A stretch of DNA of 64,000 nt from Thermopetrobacter sp964430935 (GCA_964430935.1 CAYSHK010000082.1:1-64000); one strand, 5' to 3'. Shown: positions 54,048 to 62,773, counted from the stretch's first letter. Notes: generated by a model not told the origin, from the sequence alone. Program-made: numbers and translations.

Positions 54048-56135
54048 GTGGCATTGGCTGACAAGGAAAAGACGGACAACACTCGGCGGCGTCTGTTCCG
54101 TGGTGCGTCCCGGGCTCATGGCACCCCCGTCTTCGGCGGGGGCGACGGCGTTCGCGGAAGCGGACCGGCTCCCTTCGCATCCGCCTTCCGCGTGGCCGCG
54201 CCCGTGACGGCCGTCCCCGGCGCCTCCGTTCGGCCCGCTATGGAAATCCCCCCGTCCGGCACACCCTGCGCGCCTTCCACCACCATGCCCGCCGGACCGG
54301 AGAAGGCAACCTCTCCCGTCGCGCCGAGCACCCCGCCGACACGGGATCCATCGCCCATCGCCCCGGGAGATCCCGGCATTCCCGCGCCGCTTCCGCCACC
54401 CTCCGCCCCGGAGCCGACGGCCGCGCCCGCCGGAGAGAGCTCCGTCCCCGATGCCCACGACGCCCGACGGCATCAGGCCGCCACCTGCGCTCCATATCCC
54501 GGCAGGCCCCCGTCGCCCCTGTCGCCGGCCGTGATGCCACAGGCCGAACCACGACCCGGCCAGGCCCTTTCCGGTGATGCCGCGGAAGGACATGGGGCGT
54601 CCGGCGGGACCTCCGCTCCGGCCGCAGGGGACGGACATGCCGATGCCGGGGGAAACGGGAACAGGGAGAAGGAGCACGTCGCGGCTTCGCTGCTGGACAT
54701 TCTCGCCCAGCCGGACAGCGCCATCAATCCCCATATCAGGGCCATGGCGCTGGATGCGCTCCAGGCCCTGCTGCCGGAAATCGGCACGCCCGGTTTCCTG
54801 CGCACTCTGGCCAGACGGCTCTGCCTGATGGAACGCCCGCCGGCCTCCCTGCTGCGCACGCTCCTTTCCGGGAACGACCGGGAGATCGTCGGCACGCTGC
54901 TTCTGGACGCCCGCATGCCGGAAAGTCTGCTCGTGGAAATCGCCGAACGCAGCGGTCCCGAGGTCCTCGGCGTCCTGGCGCGCAGACGCAGGCTGTCCAC
55001 GGCGGTCTGCAACGCCCTGCTGAAACGCGACGATCCGGAAGTCATGCTGGAGCTGCTGCGCAACCGCAACGCGGTGATCGAGGAGCACGGATACTGGGCC
55101 GTGGTCCGCCGCGCGCGCCACGAACCCGGCCTGCACGCTCCGCTCGTCACGAGGGAGGACCTGCCGGCCGCGGTGGCCTTCGATCTGTTCTGGCATCTGC
55201 CGCCGATGCAGAGGCGTTTCGTGATTTCCAGATTCGTCAGCGACTCCGACATGCTGGACCGGATTCTGCGGATCGCCAGACCCGCCGCGGACGGGCTCGA
55301 CGCCACGGACCGGGCCATGCATATCGAGACCATGATCTCCATGATCTGCGACGGCGAGACCGAAGCGGCGGCAAGGCGGCTCTCCCGTCTCACCGGAATG
55401 CATCCGGACGCCTGCGGACGCATCGTCTCGGACGCCTCCGGCGAGGGACTGACCATCACCCTCAAGGCGCTGGGCCTCCAGCGCCGGGTCTTCACCGATG
55501 TCATCGAGCGCATCCGCAGCGCTCCGGCCGCACCCCTGGACGGCCGCCGGGACATGGAGGAACTGCGGATCCTGTTCGACACGCTTTCCACCAACAAGAG
55601 CTGGGTCATGCTCACCTACTGGGACTGGTCCGCACGCGGCATCGGCCCCTACTCCGACCGCGAGGAGGCGGCCGGAGATCCCCGTGGCGTCGCCCTGCCC
55701 GGAGCGGAAGCGGAGACCTCCGGCGGCGAAACCGTCCCCGCCGTGGAGTCCGCCGGCGGAACGGAGCGGCAGGAGACTTCCGGAGCCGCCCCCCACGCAA
55801 CCGGACCGGAGCCTGCCGGGGCGGCGGGGGAGATGCCGGCGGATGCGGAGAAGGAGGAACCTTCGGCGAAGAACCGCGGAGAGCCGGAAGGGGGCATGGA
55901 GTCGACGAAGGGGCCGGAGCGGCCGGAGGCGGAGGAATCCGGAGCCGGAGAGGCGACGGCTTCCCCTTCCATGGAAGAGGGGGAGCCGGACGGCACCGAA
56001 GCGGAGCGGGACGGGGAGGAGGACCTGCCCGACGACCCGCTGGCGCGCATCGACGCCCTGCTGCGTCAGCTCCAGAGGGCCGCGCGCGGAGGCGACGACC
56101 GCGAAGGTGGGGAAAGGGAAGGGAAAGTGGCCTGA
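54048..56135 (+). CDS. DUF2336 domain protein with long disordered ends
   Basis: A 695-residue protein beginning with GTG (54048). Residues about 206-525 contain the DUF2336 helical-repeat domain known from alphaproteobacteria, with INPHIRAMALDALQALLPEI, RTLLSGNDREIVGTLLLDAR, VLARRRRLSTAVCNALLKRD and HLPPMQRRFVISRFVSDSDM. The region before it (about 20-200) is Pro/Ala/Gly-rich and the C-terminal 165 residues are an acidic Glu/Gly/Pro tail; both are likely unstructured. The first residues (ADKEKTDNTRRRLFRGA) match the usual N-terminus of the family. Function is unknown. The alternative TTG at 54054 would shorten it by two codons only. Confidence 0.8.
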   Translation: MALADKEKTDNTRRRLFRGASRAHGTPVFGGGDGVRGSGPAPFASAFRVAAPVTAVPGASVRPAMEIPPSGTPCAPSTTMPAGPEKATSPVAPSTPPTRDPSPIAPGDPGIPAPLPPPSAPEPTAAPAGESSVPDAHDARRHQAATCAPYPGRPPSPLSPAVMPQAEPRPGQALSGDAAEGHGASGGTSAPAAGDGHADAGGNGNREKEHVAASLLDILAQPDSAINPHIRAMALDALQALLPEIGTPGFLRTLARRLCLMERPPASLLRTLLSGNDREIVGTLLLDARMPESLLVEIAERSGPEVLGVLARRRRLSTAVCNALLKRDDPEVMLELLRNRNAVIEEHGYWAVVRRARHEPGLHAPLVTREDLPAAVAFDLFWHLPPMQRRFVISRFVSDSDMLDRILRIARPAADGLDATDRAMHIETMISMICDGETEAAARRLSRLTGMHPDACGRIVSDASGEGLTITLKALGLQRRVFTDVIERIRSAPAAPLDGRRDMEELRILFDTLSTNKSWVMLTYWDWSARGIGPYSDREEAAGDPRGVALPGAEAETSGGETVPAVESAGGTERQETSGAAPHATGPEPAGAAGEMPADAEKEEPSAKNRGEPEGGMESTKGPERPEAEESGAGEATASPSMEEGEPDGTEAERDGEEDLPDDPLARIDALLRQLQRAARGGDDREGGEREGKVA

Positions 56136-56156
56136 GGAGGGCCGCGCCGCGTTCCG

Positions 56157-57173
56157 TCAGCTCACGCGGGCGATGCAGAAATCCACGGCCTCGACGAGGG
56201 CGTCCCGCGCCGCGCTCTCCGGAAAGATGCCCAGCGCGTCCCTGGCGATTGCGCCGTAGTGGCGGGCCCGCTCGATGGTGTCGGCGATGGCCTGATGGCG
56301 CTCCATGAGCTCCAGCGCATGCTCCAGATCGCCATCCTTCTGGTCGCCATCCTCCATGACCCGTTTCCAGAAGGCGCGCTCCCCGTCCGTGCCGCGCCGG
56401 TACGACAGCACCACGGGCAGAGTGATCTTGCCTTCCCGGAAATCGTCGCCCACGGCCTTGCCCAGCTTGTCCTGCTCGCCGGCGTAGTCCAGGGCGTCGT
56501 CCACCAGCTGGAAGGCGATGCCGAGGTTCCGTCCATAGGATTCCAGCGCCTCCTGCTCCTTCGCGGGACGCTCGGCGACCACGGCCCCGAGTTCGGCGGC
56601 GGCCGAGAACAGTGCCGCCGTCTTGGCGTTGATGACCTGCATGTAGGCGTCTTCCGTGGTGGAGACGTCGTGCTGGGCGGCGAGCTGGAGCACCTCGCCC
56701 TCGGCGATGATCGCCGCCGCGTTGGACATGATGCGCAGGGCCTCCATGAGGCCGGTGTCGACAAGCATCTTGAAGGCCTGCCCGAGCAGGTAGTCGCCCA
56801 CCAGCACGGAGGCCTGGTTGCCCCAGATGAGACGCGCCGCCTTGCGGCCGCGGCGGTAGTCACTTTCGTCCACCACGTCGTCGTGCAGAAGGGTGGCCGT
56901 GTGCATGAACTCCACGGCGGTGGCCAGCGGAATGTGCTTCTCGCCCCGATAGTCGAACATCAGCGCGGAGGCGATGGTCAGCATGGGGCGCAGGCGCTTG
57001 CCGCCGGAATTGATCAGATGTCCCGCCAGCTCCGGTATCATGTCCACGTGAGAGTGGGCATGGGCGAGGATCGTCTCGTTGATCTTCTCCATGTCGTCGG
57101 CGACAAGTTCCAGCAGGGGGGCCAGCGATGCCCTGCCGCCATCCTTGTCTCCGAACGGAACCACTACACCCAT
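56157..57173 (-). CDS. ispB: polyprenyl synthetase (octaprenyl/decaprenyl diphosphate synthase)
   Basis: A 338-residue trans-polyprenyl diphosphate synthase that makes the side chain of ubiquinone. The two aspartate-rich motifs are HDDVVDESDYRRGRKAA (first, DDxxD) and LVDDALDYAGEQ (second), with GGKRLRPMLTIASALM and MHTATLLHDDVVDES around them. The product feeds UbiA at 18-19 kb. The N-terminus starts at the ATG at 57173 (GVVVPFGDKDGG); no signal peptide. It diverges from the DUF2007 gene across 135 bases. Confidence 0.95.
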   Translation of the reverse strand: MGVVVPFGDKDGGRASLAPLLELVADDMEKINETILAHAHSHVDMIPELAGHLINSGGKRLRPMLTIASALMFDYRGEKHIPLATAVEFMHTATLLHDDVVDESDYRRGRKAARLIWGNQASVLVGDYLLGQAFKMLVDTGLMEALRIMSNAAAIIAEGEVLQLAAQHDVSTTEDAYMQVINAKTAALFSAAAELGAVVAERPAKEQEALESYGRNLGIAFQLVDDALDYAGEQDKLGKAVGDDFREGKITLPVVLSYRRGTDGERAFWKRVMEDGDQKDGDLEHALELMERHQAIADTIERARHYGAIARDALGIFPESAARDALVEAVDFCIARVS

Positions 57174-57308
57174 AATTCCTGATCCCTTTCGCTTGCGGGT
57201 ACCGGCGCATACCTATAAGGGCGAAAACGGACAACAGCAAGCGCGACCTATGGCCGCCAGAATACATTTCTGCTATGCTGAACGCGAGTCCGTGTCTCCC
57301 CTTCACGT

Positions 57309-57536
57309 ATGATCATGCGAGAGATACTCAGAACGAACGATCCCGTCCTTCTTTCCTACGCGCAGCATCTGCTCTCGGAACGGAACGTGCGGGCTCTCGT
57401 GTTCGATCAGAACATTTCCGCCGTCGAAGGCTCCATCTGCGCCTTTCCCAGACGCCTCATGGTGCGGGACGAGGACGTGGCGCGGGCCCGCACGGCCCTC
57501 ATGGAGATCCGTCAGCATCTGACGGAGCAGGAGTAG
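57309..57536 (+). CDS. DUF2007 protein (putative signal-transducing protein)
   Basis: A 75-residue protein with the DUF2007 pattern: LLSYAQHLLSERNVRALVFD, SICAFPRRLMVRDEDVARAR. The family has a PII-like ferredoxin fold and is called a putative signal-transducing protein, but no function is proven. It lies six bases before the methyltransferase gene and opposite the polyprenyl synthetase, the usual alphaproteobacterial arrangement. A weak TATGCT box near 57271 could be its -10. Confidence 0.9.
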   Translation: MIMREILRTNDPVLLSYAQHLLSERNVRALVFDQNISAVEGSICAFPRRLMVRDEDVARARTALMEIRQHLTEQE

Positions 57537-57542
57537 ACCGGC

Positions 57543-58310
57543 ATGGACAGTGCCACTGACGTCTTCAGCGACGACGGCTTTCTGGACGGCAGACTGAAGA
57601 TTCTCCAGCCGCGGAAGGGCTTCCGCGCGGGAGTGGATTCGGTGTTCCTCGCCGCCGCGGTTCCGGCCCGTCCGGGAGACACCGTCTTCGAGGCCGGAAC
57701 GGGCCCCGGCGTCGCCGCCCTGTGCCTCGCCGCGCGCGTCCCCGACCTCCAGATCACCGGCGTGGAGGAAAACCCCACCTACGCCATGCTCGCGGAGAAG
57801 AACGCCGCGCGGAACGCCCTGGGCGGAACGCTGCGCGTCATCCGGGGAGACATCCGCAACGCGCTGAAGCCGGACATCGCCGGCATGCCGGAGCAGAACA
57901 CCTTCCAGCACGCCTTCGCCAATCCGCCCTACTTCGAGGAGGGCACCGTCATGGAGCCCCGCTCCTCCCTGCGCAGCAGGGCCCATGTCTTCGGCCCGGA
58001 GGACCTCGATCTCTGGGTGAAGGCGATGACCGCCATGGTGGTGCACCGCGGCACGGTGACGGTCATCTATCCGGCCCGCTTTCTCGACCGGCTGCTGGGC
58101 GCCTTCTCCGCCCGTCTGGGCGGCATCCGCATCGCCCCGCTGCACCCCAGGGCCGGCGCGCCCGCCTCGCGCGTGATCATCCAGGGCACGAAGGGATCGC
58201 GGGAGCCCGTCCGCGTGCTTCCGGGCATGATCCTGCACGACGTGACCGGTGATTTCACCGTTCCCGCCCGGCGCATCCTGCGCAAGGGCGATCCCTTTCC
58301 GATGGGCTGA
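57543..58310 (+). CDS. SAM-dependent methyltransferase, TrmN6-like (tRNA1(Val) adenine-37 N6)
   Basis: A 255-residue Rossmann methyltransferase. Motif I is VFEAGTGPGVAALCLAARVP, an acidic residue follows in ITGVEENPTYAMLAEKNAAR, and the N6-adenine/glutamine motif FANPPYFEEGT is clear. The N-terminus LKILQPRKGFRAGVDSVFLA matches the E. coli YfiC/TrmN6 family, so methylation of tRNA1(Val) A37 is the best call. tRNA-Val is present elsewhere in the window. It is the second gene after DUF2007. Confidence 0.88.
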   Translation: MDSATDVFSDDGFLDGRLKILQPRKGFRAGVDSVFLAAAVPARPGDTVFEAGTGPGVAALCLAARVPDLQITGVEENPTYAMLAEKNAARNALGGTLRVIRGDIRNALKPDIAGMPEQNTFQHAFANPPYFEEGTVMEPRSSLRSRAHVFGPEDLDLWVKAMTAMVVHRGTVTVIYPARFLDRLLGAFSARLGGIRIAPLHPRAGAPASRVIIQGTKGSREPVRVLPGMILHDVTGDFTVPARRILRKGDPFPMG

Positions 58311-58391
58311 TCCCCGCCGCGACCAGCCCCGCCCATCCGCCCGGACGGAACGTCCGCCATGCGGAATATGCCCTGCCGCCGCACTTGCCTC

Positions 58392-58419
58392 TCGACAAGG
58401 GCATTAGCATCGCTAATAT
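58392..58419 (+). promoter_or_regulatory. candidate promoter of the HTH-RibB fusion, giving a possibly leaderless mRNA
   Basis: TCGACA (58392-58397, 5 of 6 to TTGACA), a 16-base spacer and TAATAT (58414-58419) form a promoter-like pair. A start 5-8 bases after the -10 falls at 58424-58427, on the ATG of the fusion gene, and no Shine-Dalgarno precedes that ATG. The whole -10 region is inside the palindrome described next. Confidence 0.5.
58403..58417. promoter_or_regulatory. perfect palindrome ATTAGC-N3-GCTAAT, candidate operator for the HTH-RibB protein
   Basis: Six-base arms with a 3-base spacer, 10 bases before the ATG and overlapping the -10 box. Short palindromes like this are bound by Xre/Cro-type HTH dimers. 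Since the downstream protein starts with such an HTH domain, self-repression is the natural hypothesis. Confidence 0.6.
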
Positions 58420-58426
58420 CAGCGCC

Positions 58427-59743
58427 ATGAAACTGGCGGAGTGGCTGAAAAGGACGGGCACCACCCAGGCAGCGCTGGCCGAGGCGATCGGCGTCAGCCA
58501 GGGCCGGATCTCGCAGATCGTGGCGGGAGACGCGCCCTCCCTCGAAGTGGCCATCCGCATCGAAAGGGCGACGAAAGGCCGTGTCAAACCGGCCGACCTC
58601 GCCGCAAGGGAGACAGATCTCATGATGAATCCGCAGGCCAATCCGGATCTGGACAGCGTGGACGATGCACTGGACGCCATCCGGCGCGGCGAAATGGTCG
58701 TCGTGGTGGACGACGACGACCGCGAGAACGAGGGGGACCTGATCGCCGCGGCGAGCCGCATCACGCCGGAGCAGATGGCCTTCATGATCCGCCACACCTC
58801 CGGCATCATCTGCGCGCCGATGACGCAGGAGGATGCCCGCCGCCTGAATCTGGAACCGATGGTGGCCACCAACGACGCCCCCCTTTCCACCGCCTTCACG
58901 GTTTCGGTGGACTACCGCGAGGGGCTGACGACGGGCATTTCCGCCGCGGAGCGGACCGCGACCGTCCACGCCCTTGCCAATCCCAACGTCCAGGCGTCCG
59001 ACTTCGTGCGCCCCGGGCACGTCTTTCCGCTGGTGGCCCGGCCCGGTGGCGTACTGATCCGCTCCGGCCACACCGAGGCCGCCGTGGATCTCTGCCGCCT
59101 CGCCGGAGAGACGCCCGTCGGCGTCATTTCCGAGCTGGTCAACGACGACGGCACGGTGAAGCGCGGGCCGGAAGTGCTGGCGTTCGCGCGCGAGCACGGC
59201 CTGAAGATCATCTCCGTGGCCGATCTCATCGCCTACCGCAGGGCGCGCGAGCGTCTCGTGGAACGGCTGGACGAATTCGAGCTGGAAACGCCGGCCGGGC
59301 ATGCCCGGGCCATCAGCTACGCCACGCCCTTCGATCCGGTCCAGCACCTCGCGCTCGTCGTCGGGCAGATCGGAGACGGACGGGACGTACTCGTGCGTCT
59401 GCACCGGGAGAACGTCCTGGAGGACGTATTCGGCTCCCGCAGGACGCTGAACCGCGTCTTCGAGAAGTTCCGGCAGGAGGGTGGCGGCGTGCTCGTGTAC
59501 CTGCGCGAGGGCGCCACCGGCGTTCCCGCCTCGCCGCTGATCCAGCCGGAGGAGAGGGAGAACACCGGCAGCGCGCAGGCGCGTGACAAAGCCTGGCGGG
59601 AGGTGGGACTCGGCGCGCAGATCCTGCGCGATCTGGGCTGCAAGTCCATCCGGCTCATGGCGTCCTCGGAACGCCACTATGTCGGCCTCTCCGGATTCGG
59701 CATCGAGATTTCCGAGACGATTCTGGACGGCGAGAGCGAATAG
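58427..59743 (+). CDS. ribB: HTH (Cro/YdaS-like) domain fused to 3,4-dihydroxy-2-butanone-4-phosphate synthase and a degenerate GTP cyclohydrolase II domain
   Basis: A 438-residue protein. Residues 1-60 form a helix-turn-helix domain (MKLAEWLKRTGTTQAALAEA, IGVSQGRISQIVAGDAPSLE). Residues 75-275 are RibB, making 3,4-dihydroxybutanone phosphate from ribulose 5-phosphate, with DDDDRENEGD, HTSGIICAP, RPGHVFPL and GHTEAAVDL intact. Residues 285-435 resemble RibA, but the zinc cysteines are absent: HRENVLEDVFGSRRTLNR stands where the CLTGD and RCDCG elements belong, so GTP cyclohydrolase activity is unlikely. An internal ATG at 58622 with strong SD (58606) could give a plain RibB-RibA' protein. No FMN-riboswitch pattern is seen upstream. 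Confidence 0.88.
   Translation: MKLAEWLKRTGTTQAALAEAIGVSQGRISQIVAGDAPSLEVAIRIERATKGRVKPADLAARETDLMMNPQANPDLDSVDDALDAIRRGEMVVVVDDDDRENEGDLIAAASRITPEQMAFMIRHTSGIICAPMTQEDARRLNLEPMVATNDAPLSTAFTVSVDYREGLTTGISAAERTATVHALANPNVQASDFVRPGHVFPLVARPGGVLIRSGHTEAAVDLCRLAGETPVGVISELVNDDGTVKRGPEVLAFAREHGLKIISVADLIAYRRARERLVERLDEFELETPAGHARAISYATPFDPVQHLALVVGQIGDGRDVLVRLHRENVLEDVFGSRRTLNRVFEKFRQEGGGVLVYLREGATGVPASPLIQPEERENTGSAQARDKAWREVGLGAQILRDLGCKSIRLMASSERHYVGLSGFGIEISETILDGESE
58606..58613 (+). promoter_or_regulatory. internal Shine-Dalgarno AAGGGAGA before a second in-frame start
   Basis: AAGGGAGA lies 8 bases before ATG-ATG at 58622, in frame with the fusion and exactly at the junction between the HTH and RibB domains. 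It suggests independent production of RibB without the HTH. The outer ATG at 58427 has no such signal. Confidence 0.55.
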
Positions 59744-59770
59744 CTCCCGTCCACATCCCAACCGGACCGC

Positions 59771-59803
59771 GAACGGGGCGGAACCGCCGGTTCCGCCCCG
59801 TTC
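59771..59803. terminator. bidirectional hairpin between ribB and uraA
   Basis: Perfect 15-base arms GAACGGGGCGGAACC (59771-59785) and complement (59789-59803) with a 3-base loop, in the 127-base gap between the convergent ribB fusion and uraA. T-tracts are weak on both sides. Confidence 0.75.
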
Positions 59804-59870
59804 CGCCGTCTTCATCCACTCTGTTCCGCCGACACGGCGCCCCCTTCCGGAGCCCTTCCGCCGGCGGGGG

Positions 59871-61157
59871 CTAGTTGCCGTCCTCCTGCGCCGCGGCGGC
59901 ATCCCTGCGGCCGGGCAGGATCAGGTTGAGCAGCACGCCGACCACGCCCGCGAGCCCGATGCCGCCGAGGGCGAAGTCGCCGTAGGTCAGCTTCAGTCCG
60001 CCGATGCCCGTCACCAGGATGAGCGCCACGATGGCGAGGTTGCGCGGCTGCGTCAGGTCGTGCCGGGCCTGCACCAGGGAATTGAGGCCCACTACCGTGA
60101 TGGCGCCGAACAGCAGCATGAGGATGCCGCCCATGACCGGCGTCGGGATGGTGGCGAGAACGGCGCCCAGCTTGCCCACGAAGGCGAGCACGATGGCCCA
60201 GATCGCGGCCCAGGTCATGATGGCGGGATTGTAGGCCCTGGTCAGGGTCACCGCACCCGTGACCTCCGAGTACGTGGTGTTGGGCGGACCGCCGAGCAGG
60301 GAGGCCACGGAGGTGGCGATACCGTCGCCCAGCATGGTGTTCTCGATGCCCGGATCCTTCAGGTAGTCCTTTCCGGTGACCTGCCCGATGGCGATGATGT
60401 CGCCGAAATGCTCGATGGCAGGCGCCAGCGCCACGGGCAGGATGAACAGGATGGCGTTCCAGTTGAATTCCGGGAAGGTGAAACTGGGGACCGCCAGCCA
60501 CGGAGCCTTGGCGATGGGATCGAAATTCACGACGTCGTAGCCCATGAAGTCCATGACGATGGCGGCCAGATAGCCCACCGCCGCGCCGGTGATGATGGGC
60601 ACCACGCGCAGCAGTCCCCTGCCCTTGATGGCGACGAGCACCGTGGTGGTCAGCGAGATGGCCGCCAGGACCAGCGCCGGCCCGATGTCGACGAGCTTCG
60701 CGGTTCCGTCGCCCGTCTTGCCGAGCGCCAGATTGACGGCCACCGGCGCGAGGATGAGGCCGATCACCATGATGACGGGGCCGGTCACGACCCGCGGCAG
60801 GAAGCGCTCCAGCCAGGCGCTGCCGCGGATGCGGACGATGGTGGAAAGCACCACGTAGACGAGGCCGGCCGCGGCCAGACCGCCGAGCGTGGCGGCCAGC
60901 CCCCACTTGCCCTTGGCGACGATGATCGGAGAGATGAAGGCGAACGACGAGGCCAGGAAGACCGGCACCTTTCCCCGGGTGATGACCTGGAAGATCAGGG
61001 TGCCGAGGCCCGCGGTGAAGAGGGCCACGTTCGGATCCAGCCCGGTCAGGATGGGAACCAGGACCAGGGCGCCGAAGGCGACGAACAGCATCTGGCCGCC
61101 GATGAACCACTGGTCCGGATGAAACCGGTATTCCGGCTGCGAGAAATCCTTGTGCAT
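59871..61157 (-). CDS. uraA: uracil/xanthine permease family transporter, UraA-like
   Basis: A 428-residue NCS2 transporter with about 14 membrane segments. Diagnostic parts are MLFVAFGALVLVPILTGLDP, LASSFAFISPIIVAKGKWG, VALAPAIEHFGDIIAIGQVT with the substrate-site glutamate, and GGPPNTTYSEVTGAVTLTRA. The GGPPNTTYSE motif favours uracil over xanthine. The ATG at 61157 is the family start (HKDFSQPEYRFHPDQW). It is divergent from upp across 322 bases; together they form a uracil-salvage pair. It imports uracil with protons. Confidence 0.93.
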   Translation of the reverse strand: MHKDFSQPEYRFHPDQWFIGGQMLFVAFGALVLVPILTGLDPNVALFTAGLGTLIFQVITRGKVPVFLASSFAFISPIIVAKGKWGLAATLGGLAAAGLVYVVLSTIVRIRGSAWLERFLPRVVTGPVIMVIGLILAPVAVNLALGKTGDGTAKLVDIGPALVLAAISLTTTVLVAIKGRGLLRVVPIITGAAVGYLAAIVMDFMGYDVVNFDPIAKAPWLAVPSFTFPEFNWNAILFILPVALAPAIEHFGDIIAIGQVTGKDYLKDPGIENTMLGDGIATSVASLLGGPPNTTYSEVTGAVTLTRAYNPAIMTWAAIWAIVLAFVGKLGAVLATIPTPVMGGILMLLFGAITVVGLNSLVQARHDLTQPRNLAIVALILVTGIGGLKLTYGDFALGGIGLAGVVGVLLNLILPGRRDAAAAQEDGN

Positions 61158-61479
61158 GACGATTGCATCCCTGTGCAGAAAGCCTCCCCTCAAGCCCCCG
61201 ACAGAGCGCGGGCCTGCACGACAGGTTTCCGGCGGGAATCCCCCGAAGCCGCTGGAAACCGCCTCGAACGGAAAGCCTAGGCGCGGCATCACCGTGCGTT
61301 CAAGCGGATTGTCGCTATTTTCCAAGGCTTTCGCACATCACGTCGGGGCAGGATGCGCACAGTTGTTGACAATCCTGCCGCCATGCTGGCGCACCGGCCG
61401 GCGGCTGCTATGATCCGGGCGTGGGCGACGCCTCCTCCGCCCCTCACACCGGAGCCACCATTCAACGGAATTTCGAGCC
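61158..61479. other. 322-base intergenic region between uraA and upp
   Basis: No gene is supported. It must carry the divergent uraA and upp promoters. A TATGAT box at 61409-61414 with a weak CTGGCG 17 bases upstream is the best upp candidate; TTGACA at 61366-61371 has no good -10. I saw no obvious riboswitch. Confidence 0.5.
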
Positions 61480-62112
61480 ATGTCCGAGATGCTGACCGTC
61501 GTCGACCATCCGCTGATCCAGCACAAGCTCACCCTCATGCGGGACAGGAACACCCCGTCCGCCGTCTTCCGTCAGCTCCTGCGCGAGATCTCCCTTCTGC
61601 TCGGCTACGAGGCCCTGCACGACCTGCCGCTGACGACGAAACGGATAGAGACGCCGGTGGCGCCCATGGAGGCTCCCATCCTGAAGGGCAAGAAACTGGT
61701 GCTGGTCTCCATCCTGCGGGCCGGCAACGGACTTCTGGAGGGCATGCTGGACCTGGTGCCCTCGGCCCGCGTCGGCTTCATCGGCCTGTACCGGGATCCG
61801 GAGACGCTCCAGCCCGTGGAGTACTACAAGAAACTTCCCGAAGGCATGCCGGAGCGCACCGCGGTGGTCGTCGATCCGATGCTGGCCACGGGGAATTCCG
61901 TCTGCGCCGCCATCGACAGGATCAAGGAGAGCGGCGCCCGCGACATCCGCTTCATGTGTCTGCTGGCCGCGCCGGAGGGAGTGGAGGCCATGCACGAACG
62001 CCATCCGGACGTGCCCGTCTTCACCGCCGCCGTGGACGAGCGGCTGAACGAACACGGCTACATCGTGCCCGGCCTGGGCGACGCGGGCGATCGCATGTTC
62101 GGAACCAAGTAG
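61480..62112 (+). CDS. upp: uracil phosphoribosyltransferase
   Basis: A 210-residue enzyme converting uracil and PRPP to UMP. Features are VVDHPLIQHKLTLMRDRNTP, FRQLLREISLLLGYEALHDL, SILRAGNGLLEGMLDLVPSA, the PRPP loop VVVDPMLATGNSVCAAIDRI, and the uracil-binding DERLNEHGYIVPGLGDAGDR. The ATG at 61480 is the family start. It is paired with the divergent uracil permease. tRNA-Val lies convergently 38 bases downstream. Confidence 0.97.
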   Translation: MSEMLTVVDHPLIQHKLTLMRDRNTPSAVFRQLLREISLLLGYEALHDLPLTTKRIETPVAPMEAPILKGKKLVLVSILRAGNGLLEGMLDLVPSARVGFIGLYRDPETLQPVEYYKKLPEGMPERTAVVVDPMLATGNSVCAAIDRIKESGARDIRFMCLLAAPEGVEAMHERHPDVPVFTAAVDERLNEHGYIVPGLGDAGDRMFGTK

Positions 62113-62150
62113 GCGGTCGGGATTCGGATGCGCGGGCTGCGCCGGGAGGA

Positions 62151-62225
<75 letters not shown>

Positions 62226-62264
62226 GTCCATGGAATGCCGGACCCGACCGTCCGGCGCCCGCCC

Positions 62265-62293
62265 GATATATCCGTCTTCAGCGGATCGTTCAA
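62265..62293 (-). promoter_or_regulatory. tRNA-Val promoter
   Basis: On the minus strand, TTGAAC (62293-62288), exactly 17 bases, then TATATC (62270-62265). It ends 40 bases before the mature tRNA 5' end and begins 33 bases after the cpdR stop. Confidence 0.75.
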
Positions 62294-62325
62294 GAGCAAA
62301 TCGGCGGGAGCGGGAAGCGTTTTTC

Positions 62326-62685
62326 TCAGGCCGCCATGAGACGGTCGATCTCGTCCACCAGCTGCCGCAGGTGGAAGGGCTTGGAGAGGATGTGCGCATC
62401 CTTCGGCGCGTTGTTGTCCGGGTTCAGCGCGACGGCGGCGAAGCCTGTGATGAACATGATCTTCATGTCCGGCCAGCGCTCGGCGGCACGCCGGGCCAGC
62501 TCGATACCGTCCATCTCCGGCATCACGATGTCCGTCAGCAGCAGTTCCACCGGCTCGCTCTGCAGGGCCATCCAGGCGCTGGCGCCCTCCGCGAAGTCGA
62601 TGACCTCGTGGCCCGCGCGCTGCAGAGCCTTCTTCAGGAAAATCCGCAGGTCATTGTCGTCTTCAGCAAGCAGGATCTTCGTCAT
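62326..62685 (-). CDS. cpdR: single-domain response regulator CpdR
   Basis: A 119-residue receiver domain and nothing more. The acidic pair is in ILLAEDDNDLRIFLKKAL, the phosphoacceptor is Asp52 in LLLTDIVMPEMDGIELARRA, and the conserved lysine is K102 in ILSKPFHLRQLVDEID. In alphaproteobacteria CpdR is the ClpXP adaptor whose phosphorylation (through CckA-ChpT) controls degradation of cell-cycle proteins in the CtrA circuit. Its presence supports the CtrA-like sites seen upstream of sleB and the EAL gene. The ATG at 62685 is the family start. Confidence 0.92.
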   Translation of the reverse strand: MTKILLAEDDNDLRIFLKKALQRAGHEVIDFAEGASAWMALQSEPVELLLTDIVMPEMDGIELARRAAERWPDMKIMFITGFAAVALNPDNNAPKDAHILSKPFHLRQLVDEIDRLMAA

Positions 62686-62773
62686 GGTCGTCCTTCTGCG
62701 CGATGGTTGCCTCTCCAGAAACCCCGGCAGGCGGCGGAGGCCGCGTCCGACACCGCCACCGGCAGGCTCATCC

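Noticed and set aside
58311..58426. FMN riboswitch before the ribB fusion
   Set aside because: The conserved AGGGGCGGGGUGAAAGUCCCCACCGGCGGU-like core is absent; only a 6-base CGGACG/CGTCCG hairpin at 58342-58356 with no T-tract is present.
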